Assembly (NCBI GenBank): GCA_963767285.1 | Contig: CAVYDJ010000002.1 | Coordinates: forward strand, 620,001-684,000 | Direction: 5' to 3' | DNA from: WHSW01 sp963767285 | GTDB taxonomy: Bacteria; Actinomycetota; Thermoleophilia; Solirubrobacterales; 70-9 | Length of the DNA: 64,000 nt | In this document: positions 8,981 to 15,167 of the stretch, in pieces | Layout: the number at the start of each line of letters is the position of its first letter | Numbering within the stretch: position 1 is the first letter of the stretch | Made by a program: the position numbers and the translations under genes | Notes under the pieces: generated by a model | Database searches by the model: none | What the model saw: only the letters and a program-made list of their open reading frames with translations | What the model was told of the DNA's origin: nothing

Positions 8981-9439
8981 CTAGTCGGCGGAAGCCTTCC
9001 AGCCAACCGCGCCGAACGTGTTGCAGGCTGGGCCCTCATCTCCTGACACCCCGGTTCCGAAGTCTTCGTAAAAGAACAGACGACCCTTAGCTCGGGATCG
9101 GGTCTTGAGCTCACCCTCGACGAAGTAGAAGGCCTGTGTCCCCGAGTGCGGGTCGGCGAAGCTGCGGTCGGTCTGAAACTCGTTATTCCGCGAGAGCTTC
9201 GCCGTCACCTTGCCTGGACGAATTCGCTCGGTGGTGCCGTCGTCGCAGGCCATTGGGATCTTTCCCGTGTCAAAGACGACCTCCCGGCCGGTGACGGTCA
9301 GTAGGAGTCGCGTTGACTCATCGCGGGCAACTGTCCCGCCGTAGCGAATCGTCTCAGCCCCGTTCGCGGACGCTAGGAACGCGGCGAGCAGGGAGACCAC
9401 CGAAAGGACCGTCGCACTCACCATCGTCCCACGAGTCAT
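8981..9439 (-). CDS. Secreted single-domain member of a CDDG/CxTxGxxxW paralogous family
   Basis: ATG 9439 gives a signal peptide (SLLAAFLASANGA) and a mature domain of about 125 residues. It contains IPMACDDG with Cys65 and ends with ACNTFGAVGWKA around Cys139. The same spacing and motifs occur twice in the protein at 12398-13321 (LPLDCTDG/SCVTLGGLDWQA and IPIECDDG/ECTTDGALRWTA), so this is one paralogous domain family. The cysteines probably form a disulfide. I do not know a named family for it. Copy 6 of the dyad lies 34 bases upstream. Confidence 0.65.
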   Translation of the reverse strand: MTRGTMVSATVLSVVSLLAAFLASANGAETIRYGGTVARDESTRLLLTVTGREVVFDTGKIPMACDDGTTERIRPGKVTAKLSRNNEFQTDRSFADPHSGTQAFYFVEGELKTRSRAKGRLFFYEDFGTGVSGDEGPACNTFGAVGWKASAD

Positions 9440-9473
9440 GCCAACGCCCATACCCAGCAGCCAGCCGAAAGTA

Positions 9474-9492
9474 GCGCTTTGGACGAGAAGCG
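9474..9492 (+). repeat. Intergenic dyad copy 6
   Basis: GCGCTTTGGACGAGAAGCG is the sequence used here as the family consensus. GCGCTT is the reverse complement of AAGCG plus one base, across a central TGGACGAG. Confidence 0.75.
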
Positions 9493-9506
9493 GGTCTTTC
9501 CTTCGG

Positions 9507-9827
9507 TCAGTCCATCCCGCTGAACTCGAAGCTGAACGGACCGGCGTAAAAAAGCCAAACCACGCCGAAAGCAGCTCCGAACGTCAAGACGAAGGAGACG
9601 GTCAACCAAGGGGCAACGGTCTGAGGCCTAACTGGCCCCCACCGCGCAAAACAGCCGACGAAAGCCGCAGCTGCAGCGGCACCCAGCAGCATGACGCCGA
9701 TGTCCATTCCGCCGCGTCCGTCTGATGAGACGGCCGCCCAGATCAGCGCCATCGTGAGAAATCCGACCACGGGCGCAGCCAGAACCGCGACCAGTGCAAG
9801 CGCGATGTTTTCATCCGACCGGTTCAC
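9507..9827 (-). CDS. Small membrane protein with three to four helices, unknown function
   Basis: The GTG start at 9827 gives a 106-residue protein with hydrophobic segments at about residues 8-32, 43-63 and 73-97. A short linker (SSDGRGGMD) separates the first two segments. No catalytic or transport motif is visible. It belongs to the minus-strand series of small envelope proteins and has dyad copies on both sides. Confidence 0.55.
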   Translation of the reverse strand: MNRSDENIALALVAVLAAPVVGFLTMALIWAAVSSDGRGGMDIGVMLLGAAAAAAFVGCFARWGPVRPQTVAPWLTVSFVLTFGAAFGVVWLFYAGPFSFEFSGMD

Positions 9828-9850
9828 GACCGCAATGCTCCCACGAACAC

Positions 9851-9893
9851 TCGCTTTGGACCACGATTAGCGGTGTGGAGAACGGCTACTCCG
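9851..9893. repeat. Intergenic dyad copy 7 with the second-arm sequence of copy 1
   Basis: TCGCTTTGGACCACGATTAG opens a diverged copy. It is followed at 9878-9893 by AACGGCTACTCCGCATGG, almost the same as the right arm and flank of copy 1 (ACCGCTACTCCGCATGG). This shows that the repeated unit is longer than the core in some copies. Confidence 0.65.
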
Positions 9894-9916
9894 CATGGAA
9901 AGTAGGTCGCTAACCG

Positions 9917-10669
9917 TCACGGACTCGGGGGCGGGACCGAACCGATCTTTTCGCACCCCTTCCGGGGCGGGTCCGTCGATCCGTCGGACGCAAATGTGTC
10001 CCTCCCGAAGCCGCAGTCGATCAGCCGATCCGGGGTCCCGTCCTCCGCGTTGACTCGGTCGCGCCCGACGCCCGCTGAGAGAACGTCTGGCCCGCCGGCC
10101 CCAATGACGGTGTCCGCACCTTCCTTACCCCGCAATTCGTCGAGTCCGCTTCCACCGTCCAGCCAGTCAAATCCGCTACCGCCCAACAGTTGGTCGTTGC
10201 CGCCCGAGCCATTGAAAACAAGCCTCGTCTGCCGGTTCGCCGACACCGCGACGACATCGTCGCCCGCCCCAGCCGATCCGACCACCTTGTCTCGGTAAGA
10301 GGATTCGATGATCAGGCGGTCGGCGCCCGATCCCAAGAACGCCCCAAGAATGCCCTGCGCAATGTGTCGGCAACTCACCGTCGTCCTGGAGACCTGGTGG
10401 CATTCGCCGCGGTCTCCTCGCTGGGGATCGACCATGGCGCCGACTGAATCGGTCACGACCACTCGCTGGCGATCACTGTCGACCGCCACCCGAATGCGGC
10501 TGTTCCCCGTGGTTGCGTTGATACCGAGGAACCGGCCGCGCTCGGCGGACACCTTGCTTCCCGGGAAGATCGGCGGATCACCGCTGGGTGAGCCCCGTCG
10601 ATCGAGGCCTGCAGCTGACGAACTCGTTGCGACGAAAGCGACGGTCATGCAGATAATCGTTCTTGCCAT
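9917..10669 (-). CDS. Secreted RTX-type calcium-binding repeat protein
   Basis: ATG 10669 gives a signal peptide (TVAFVATSSSAAG). The 10714 start would read through the dyad. After an N-terminal beta-rich domain the product has nonapeptide repeats of the hemolysin/RTX type: GSGGNDQLLGGSG, DWLDGGSGLDELRGKEGAD and VIGAGGPDVLSAGVG. Each can bind calcium in a parallel beta roll. It is about 250 residues, with no protease, lipase or adhesin domain attached. The tail GCEKIGSVPPPSP is disordered. Its role is probably structural or surface-associated. Confidence 0.75.
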   Translation of the reverse strand: MARTIICMTVAFVATSSSAAGLDRRGSPSGDPPIFPGSKVSAERGRFLGINATTGNSRIRVAVDSDRQRVVVTDSVGAMVDPQRGDRGECHQVSRTTVSCRHIAQGILGAFLGSGADRLIIESSYRDKVVGSAGAGDDVVAVSANRQTRLVFNGSGGNDQLLGGSGFDWLDGGSGLDELRGKEGADTVIGAGGPDVLSAGVGRDRVNAEDGTPDRLIDCGFGRDTFASDGSTDPPRKGCEKIGSVPPPSP

Positions 10670-10703
10670 CAGCCCTCGCCTACCCAGTCGCCGATGAAAA
10701 GTT

Positions 10704-10720
10704 GCGCTTTGCACGAAGTG
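10704..10720 (+). repeat. Intergenic dyad copy 8 next to a TG tract
   Basis: GCGCTTTGCACGAAGTG is a diverged family copy. It runs into a short TG dinucleotide tract (10720-10730). It lies 34 bases upstream of the RTX gene start. Confidence 0.6.
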
Positions 10721-10741
10721 TGTGTGTGTGTTTGGGTGTGC

Positions 10742-11710
10742 TCAGGGGCGCTCGCCGGCGTCGCTGACGATTCCCGCTTCAACGAGGGCTTCGCCGCTGG
10801 CTTTGCCGTTGACGACGGTTCGGTCACCGATGATCTCGCCCGTCTGCTGGTCGAAGATCAGATCCTCTCGCTGATGAATCTCGACCCCATCCGCAGTTTC
10901 GGGTGGGCTGTCGTCATCGGGTCCCCCGGATCGCCACATGCCGATACCGAGGCCAGACTTGCCTTGCTCGTTGCGCACGGCCCCAAGTAGCTCGACGCCG
11001 GGGATCTGGGCTGCCACGTCGTAGAACGCGGCTCGCAGATCCGCTGGCACCGGGGTGGTGATCAGGAACTCGCGGATCTCGAAGAACATCGTCTTGTTCT
11101 CGGGCGGACGGGGGTCGCCCGGAATCGAGAGCTGCACGTGCGTCCTGACCCAGTCATAGAGCTTGTCGGTGTCACGAGGAAGGTCGAGCATCTCGTCGTA
11201 GGTGAGTGGCTCAAGACTCCCGAAGGTGGCGTAGGCGCCCCCGGAGTCGGAGCGTTCGAGTGCGTTCGTTCCCGGCGGAATCAACGGACCCGAGCCGAGC
11301 GGAGACCTCCGGAAATACACGACGCCGTCGCGCGAGGTCCACGACTCGTGGACGCTTCCGTAGCCGACCACGCGCCGGTAGTAGAACTGACCCGGCTTGA
11401 GTGGCGGGTCGCTGCTCTTGTGGGCCGTCGCCGCGAGCGCAAGCTGATGCAAGGCCGCGGACGCTGTCGAAGGTCCGAAGGGCTGATCAGGTGACCCACC
11501 GGCAAGGACCGCGACGGCGACTGCGGCCGTCGCCCCAGCCGCAGCCAATGCGAGCGCGACCCGAGGCATTCGCGCCCGTCCGCGGCCCGATGTCACAACC
11601 TCACGGTCGGTGGCAAGAATCGCCTGCAGCGTGTGAGCCGGCGGATCGGGCAAGCTGGACCGGGCTAGCGGATCAGCGTGCCGGAGGGTTTCAAGAAGTT
11701 GGTCGGTCAT
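10742..11710 (-). CDS. CU044_5270-family membrane protein, probable partner of the ECF sigma factor
   Basis: The 322-residue product has a cytoplasmic tail of about 48 residues, one membrane helix (RVALALAAAGATAAVAVAVL) and a large exterior domain with motifs such as GQFYYRRVVGYGSV, PRDTDKLYDWVRTH and QTGEIIGDRTVV. This layout matches the actinobacterial CU044_5270 family, which is typically encoded just after an ECF sigma gene. Its ATG overlaps the sigma stop codon (ATGA, 11707-11710), so the two are translationally coupled. An anti-sigma or sensing role is inference. No zinc-binding anti-sigma motif is visible in the tail. Confidence 0.75.
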   Translation of the reverse strand: MTDQLLETLRHADPLARSSLPDPPAHTLQAILATDREVVTSGRGRARMPRVALALAAAGATAAVAVAVLAGGSPDQPFGPSTASAALHQLALAATAHKSSDPPLKPGQFYYRRVVGYGSVHESWTSRDGVVYFRRSPLGSGPLIPPGTNALERSDSGGAYATFGSLEPLTYDEMLDLPRDTDKLYDWVRTHVQLSIPGDPRPPENKTMFFEIREFLITTPVPADLRAAFYDVAAQIPGVELLGAVRNEQGKSGLGIGMWRSGGPDDDSPPETADGVEIHQREDLIFDQQTGEIIGDRTVVNGKASGEALVEAGIVSDAGERP

Positions 11711-12291
11711 TGGATCCTCGCCTTCGTCGGCTGTGAACTGGCCGGGCGACTAATGCCCTCGGCCTCGTTGGGTAGATGTCCGGCACCGATGACTTCCTTG
11801 CGCAGTCGCTGCTTGGCGCGGTGGAGGCGCACGCTGAATTGGGCCGCTGTGATTCCGAGCGCCTTCGCGCCCTCACGCGGCTTGAGCCCTTCCCAGACGA
11901 CCAAGGCCAACACTTCTCGGTCAGCCGCGCGGAGACGGTTGAAAGCCTCGGCGACGGCGCCAGCGTCCGGGTCCATCGGATCCATTACGGGCCTCTCAGC
12001 GGTGGATTCCAGACGAGCTGCCAATGCCAGTGCCCGCCTCTCACCTCGGCGCTGATTGCCCAACTGCTTACGTGCGATGGCGATCAGCCACGCGCGCGGT
12101 TCGGGAGGTGCTGCGCTCAGTCGACGCCAGGCAACCAGGAAGACCTCCGCCGTGACATCTAGTGCAGCGGCGTCGTCGGCCACGCGCCGCCTGACGTACG
12201 CGAAGACCGCGCGGTAGTCCTGGTTCCAGATCTGCTCAAAGCGATCGCGTGCCGAGCCCCCATCCCGCGAGCGCCTCGTTGACGAGGCCAT
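11707..12291 (-). CDS. ECF-type RNA polymerase sigma factor
   Basis: Residues of about 16-95 form region 2 (FEQIWNQDYRAVFAYVRRR, TAEVFLVAWRRL, PRAWLIAIARKQLGNQRR). Residues of about 115-170 form region 4 with the helix-turn-helix (LRAADREVLALVVWEGL, EGAKALGITAAQFSVRLHRA). Region 3 is absent, as in group 4 sigma factors. The 194-residue length is usual. It is transcribed with the CU044_5270-type gene, which probably controls it. The divergent gene at 12398 and the upstream dyad make it a candidate regulator of the whole secreted-protein cluster. Confidence 0.85.
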   Translation of the reverse strand: MASSTRRSRDGGSARDRFEQIWNQDYRAVFAYVRRRVADDAAALDVTAEVFLVAWRRLSAAPPEPRAWLIAIARKQLGNQRRGERRALALAARLESTAERPVMDPMDPDAGAVAEAFNRLRAADREVLALVVWEGLKPREGAKALGITAAQFSVRLHRAKQRLRKEVIGAGHLPNEAEGISRPASSQPTKARIQ

Positions 12292-12346
12292 TACTCACCA
12301 AGTGTCCGCCACGAGCCGGAATCTTGCACGCGAGTGACGAAAAGAG

Positions 12347-12369
12347 CTACTCCTCGTCCAAAGCGCAAC
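12347..12369 (-). repeat. Intergenic dyad copy 9, between the sigma gene and the divergent gene
   Basis: On the minus strand it reads TTGCGCTTTGGACGAGGAGT followed by AGC. Relative to the gene at 12398 it has the same orientation that copies 3-8 have relative to their downstream minus-strand genes. The CGTC core lies 39 bases before the GTG start. Confidence 0.7.
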
Positions 12370-12397
12370 TTCTTGGCATCTCGGGTATCTGGTTGGT

Positions 12398-13321
12398 GTG
12401 GGACATAACCGTTTCCTTGGATGGGTCTCTCTCGCGATCTGTGCGTCGATCTGCTTGATCGCTTCCAGCGAGGCGCAGAGCGCCACTTTTCGCGGGCGGA
12501 CCGCGGGGGCGGATGTAACTGTTCGACTACCCAACCACCCCCGCATCGATGATGAGGCCCGAATCAGGTTCCAATCACTGCCCCTCGATTGCACAGACGG
12601 TTCGAGGATCAGGGTCGACCTCGACTGGATCTCCGTCCCGTTCTATCGCCCCAACGCGTTCGAGGGGGAGCGCTTTCGCCACCCGAGCTCGGCTCAGCGC
12701 AGCTATCTGGAGGTGGCGGGTCAGCGCCAGGGCGATGTCCTAACCGGCCAGTTGATCTCGTTCGAGGATCCATCGGCGCTGCCCGGGGACGCACGGCCAA
12801 GTTGCGTCACCCTGGGAGGCCTTGACTGGCAAGCGACGCGTGACAGCCAGAAACACCCCTCGCCCTGTTGCCGCGCGCAGGCCGGCCCGCGCCGAGGCGG
12901 CGTCCTGCGCCCGCCCGCCACTCGCGCGGCCGACGAGGTCGAAACCGTGCCGTACGAGACCCATCTCGCGGCCAATCCGGATGCCGAACTCCACTTCTCG
13001 CTCACCGAGGCGCAGGGCAAGCCGACCGGCGTTATCTTCGGCGGCAGGGGCATCCCGATCGAGTGCGACGACGGAAGGGATACGCATTTACTCCTCCCCC
13101 GGGTGCCCTACGACCTCGACGGACCCCGGAGCTTCTACGAGGTCGCATTCGGGTCAGCACGCGACGGGAGGTGGTCGATCTTGAGCGTTCGTGGGACCCT
13201 GGTGTCCGCACACCGAGCTTCCGGATCGATCGCTCTCGTTTCGCACGGCTCTCGCGGTGATTCGACCGTCGAGTGCACCACTGACGGCGCCCTCAGGTGG
13301 ACGGCGCGGGTCAAGCGCTGA
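12398..13321 (+). CDS. Secreted protein with two tandem CDDG/CxTxGxxxW domains
   Basis: GTG 12398 gives a signal peptide (AICASICLIASSEAQS). Domain A (about 29-147) contains LPLDCTDG with Cys65, YLEVAGQR and SCVTLGGLDWQA. Domain B (about 180-307) contains IPIECDDG with Cys223, SVRGTLVSAHRASGSI and ECTTDGALRWTA. The linker has a CC pair and is Pro/Arg-rich. The single-domain paralogue lies at 8981-9439, so the gene arose by duplication and fusion, or by recent loss of a stop between two copies. Its function is unknown. It is divergent from the ECF sigma gene. Confidence 0.7.
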   Translation: MGHNRFLGWVSLAICASICLIASSEAQSATFRGRTAGADVTVRLPNHPRIDDEARIRFQSLPLDCTDGSRIRVDLDWISVPFYRPNAFEGERFRHPSSAQRSYLEVAGQRQGDVLTGQLISFEDPSALPGDARPSCVTLGGLDWQATRDSQKHPSPCCRAQAGPRRGGVLRPPATRAADEVETVPYETHLAANPDAELHFSLTEAQGKPTGVIFGGRGIPIECDDGRDTHLLLPRVPYDLDGPRSFYEVAFGSARDGRWSILSVRGTLVSAHRASGSIALVSHGSRGDSTVECTTDGALRWTARVKR

Positions 13322-13633
13322 TCCGCGCTCTCGCCTCCGCGAGTAGACACACGCCTTCCATTGCTTTTCGTGTGTTTTTCAGGCGGCGCGAACTCCGATC
13401 ACCGCGCTGTTCCTCTCGCGTGCGAGCGGTAGCGTGTCGGTCAACCTCGCCACGCTGGCCCAGGGGGTCCTGTTCCGGGGCCCAATCTGAGGCCGAGGGC
13501 CCATTCGAGGGCCCAATCTGATGCCGGAGCTCCGAGGGCGGAACACACGATTTGGGCCCACGACCGAATGGCTGGCCGCCTGACCTGGAGCGGACCGCCA
13601 CCTAGGAAGTGTCCAGTTTGCAGGCTTTTCGAG
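13322..13633. other. Non-coding stretch with short direct repeats before the tRNA
   Basis: No coding sequence is supported. GGGCCCAATCTGA occurs at 13478-13490 and again at 13509-13521, a 31-base spacing, with another GGGCCCA between them and a TGGGCCCA at 13555. It is the right margin of the accessory-looking region. No tRNA-derived attachment duplicate was found. Confidence 0.4.
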
Positions 13634-13719
13634 TGCGGCCGAGAGGAGTCGAACCTCCACGCCCCGTGAGGGGCACAAGGCCCTCAACCTTGCGCGTCTA
13701 CCAGTTCCGCCACGGCCGC
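13634..13719 (-). tRNA. tRNA-Leu, anticodon GAG
   Basis: Read on the minus strand, the acceptor arm GCGGCCG pairs with CGGCCGC, followed by the discriminator A. The anticodon stem CAAGG/CCTTG encloses the loop TTGAGGG, giving anticodon GAG (Leu codons CTC and CTT). A long variable arm (CCCCTCACGGGG) is typical of class II tRNA-Leu. The T arm carries GGTTCGACTCC. CCA is not encoded. Confidence 0.95.
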
Positions 13720-13777
13720 TCGAGGGAGGGCGATTGTAGACGGACCTTGCATCCGTCCGGAGGGGCCCCTACTATTA

Positions 13778-13792
13778 CGAACATATGTTCTG
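13778..13792. promoter_or_regulatory. LexA (SOS) box upstream of lexA
   Basis: CGAACATATGTTCTG contains the perfect palindrome GAACATATGTTC and fits the actinobacterial and Gram-positive SOS box CGAAC-N4-GTTYG. It lies 28 bases before the lexA start, as expected for autorepression. Confidence 0.9.
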
Positions 13793-13819
13793 TCCAACGA
13801 TCGAAGGAGCGAGCTGACC

Positions 13820-14422
13820 GTGGACCTGACCAAGCGTCAGAAGGAGATCTTCGACTTCATCGGCAAGTACGCCGCGAAGACCGGATACCCGCCCACCGTG
13901 CGCGAGATCGGCAAGGCCGTCGGCCTGCATTCCTCCTCCACCGTGCACGCGCATCTCCACAACCTGGAGAAGATCGGGCTGCTGCGCCGCGACCCCACCA
14001 AGCCGCGCGCGATCGAGCTCCTGGTCGACAAGGCGAAGAAGGTCATGGCGCCCGCCGGGCTGCCGCTGGTCGGCCAGGTCGCCGCCGGCGAGCCGATCCT
14101 CGCCGAGGAGAACATCGAGGACTACCTCGAAGTGCCGGACGTGATCGGCGGCGAGACCGGTGACTACATCCTCCGGGTCAAGGGTGACTCGATGATCGGC
14201 GCCGGGATCCTCGAGGACGACTTCGTGGTCGTGCGCCAGACCCAAGTCGCCGACGACGGCGAGATCGTGGTTGCGATGATCGACGGGGAAGCGACCGTGA
14301 AGAGCTTCTACAAGGAGAAGGACAAGGTCCGGCTCGAGCCGGCCAACAAGGCGTACAAGCCCATCCGCACCGCCGACGTCGAGCTGCTCGGCCGCGTGGT
14401 CGGAGTCTTCAGGAGCGTCTGA
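13820..14422 (+). CDS. lexA: LexA repressor, SOS regulator
   Basis: The GTG start follows GAAGGAGCGAG. The N-terminal winged helix covers residues 1-65 (TKRQKEIFDFIGKYAAKTGY, TVREIGKAVGLHSSSTVHAH). The self-cleavage site is Ala89-Gly90 in QVAAGEP. The Ser-Lys dyad is Ser124 in GDSMIGAG and Lys161 in EATVKSF. At 200 residues it has the standard length. It represses DNA-damage genes until RecA filaments trigger self-cleavage. Its own SOS box lies directly upstream. A second box in this window, at 36245, marks another probable target. Confidence 0.97.
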   Translation: MDLTKRQKEIFDFIGKYAAKTGYPPTVREIGKAVGLHSSSTVHAHLHNLEKIGLLRRDPTKPRAIELLVDKAKKVMAPAGLPLVGQVAAGEPILAEENIEDYLEVPDVIGGETGDYILRVKGDSMIGAGILEDDFVVVRQTQVADDGEIVVAMIDGEATVKSFYKEKDKVRLEPANKAYKPIRTADVELLGRVVGVFRSV

Positions 14423-14424
14423 CG

Positions 14425-14661
14425 ATGAGTGCGGTCGCGACACGCAGGCGCCCGGCCTTCGTCACCGATCCGCCCGCGGCGGTGCGCCCGGCAGCGCGGC
14501 TGTTCGAGCCGCAGCAGCCCGATGGTGGGGTCTCACTCGAGGAGCGACTTCTCGGAGTGTGGGAGGACCTCACCCGCGAGGGTCAGGCCGGGTGTCCCGT
14601 CTGCGGCGGGCGGATCCATACCGCGCACGGCTGCGACGGCTGCGGGTCGGAGCTTTCGTAG
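14425..14661 (+). CDS. Small zinc-ribbon protein downstream of lexA
   Basis: The 78-residue product starts two bases after the lexA stop, so it is very likely co-transcribed and SOS-regulated. The N-terminal half is Ala/Arg/Pro-rich. The C-terminal half holds two CxxC knuckles (CPVCGGR and CDGCGSEL) that would bind one zinc ion. No wider family is recognised. A nucleic-acid or protein-binding role is inference. Confidence 0.65.
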   Translation: MSAVATRRRPAFVTDPPAAVRPAARLFEPQQPDGGVSLEERLLGVWEDLTREGQAGCPVCGGRIHTAHGCDGCGSELS

Positions 14662-14668
14662 ACGGAAA

Positions 14669-14686
14669 GCGGTTCCGCGGAACCGC
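14669..14686. terminator. Perfect palindrome after the lexA unit
   Basis: GCGGTTCCGCGGAACCGC is an 18-base perfect palindrome eight bases after the zinc-ribbon stop and 20 bases before rnpB. It lacks a T tract. Its 14-base core GGTTCCGCGGAACC occurs again at 37221-37234. Confidence 0.4.
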
Positions 14687-14706
14687 GTTCGCGCCGTACA
14701 CTTGCG

Positions 14707-15066
14707 GGGCTGGTTATGCAGTCGCGGGAGGTGTGAATCTCTCGAGGAAAGTCCGGACACCAAAGGGCAAGGTGGTGGATAACACCCACCCGGGGAAACC
14801 CGCGGGAAAGTGCCACAGAAACAAACCGCCGATGGCGCGCCAATAGCTAAGGCGCGCACAGGCAAGGGTGAAATGGTGCGGTAAGAGCGCACCGGCGCCA
14901 CGGTGACGTGGCGGCCAGGCAAACCCCGCCCGGTGCAAGGCCAAGCAGGATCGTTGACCCGGCCCGGCGAGATCCAGGTAGGCCGCAGGAAGCGAAAGCC
15001 CCGTCGGACCTAGGACCGGCGAGATGGATGGCTGCACTCGACAGAATCCGGCTTACAGACCAGCTG
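14707..15066 (+). ncRNA. rnpB: RNase P RNA (type A)
   Basis: The conserved segments appear in order: GAGGAAAGTCCGGAC near 14743, GAAAGTGCCACAGAAACA near 14810, GGTAAGAGCGCACCGGC near 14880 and GACAGAATCCGGCTTACAGA near 15040. The outer helix P1 forms between GCTGGT (14709-14714) and ACCAGC (15059-15064). It is the catalytic RNA that processes tRNA 5' ends. The size, about 360 nt, is normal. Confidence 0.95.
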
Positions 15067-15072
15067 ACGGAA

Positions 15073-15095
15073 GGCCCCGCTTCGGCGGGGCCTTT
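15073..15095 (+). terminator. Intrinsic terminator of rnpB
   Basis: GGCCCCGC, loop TTCG, GCGGGGCC, then TTTCTATTT. A perfect 8-bp stem with a stable tetraloop and a T-rich tail directly follows the RNase P RNA. Confidence 0.9.
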
Positions 15096-15167
15096 CTATT
15101 TGCTCTCGGCTGACCCTGCGGCTATGGTCGGTTCATCGAGAGGCGGGCTTGCACGGAGGTCTGGGTC

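Noticed and set aside
10720..10740. TG dinucleotide tract as a phase-variable repeat
   Set aside because: It is only about ten bases, non-coding and interrupted, so slippage control is not supported.
13322..13719. tRNA-derived attachment site duplicate
   Set aside because: No second copy of the tRNA 3' end was seen in the window and no integrase is present.
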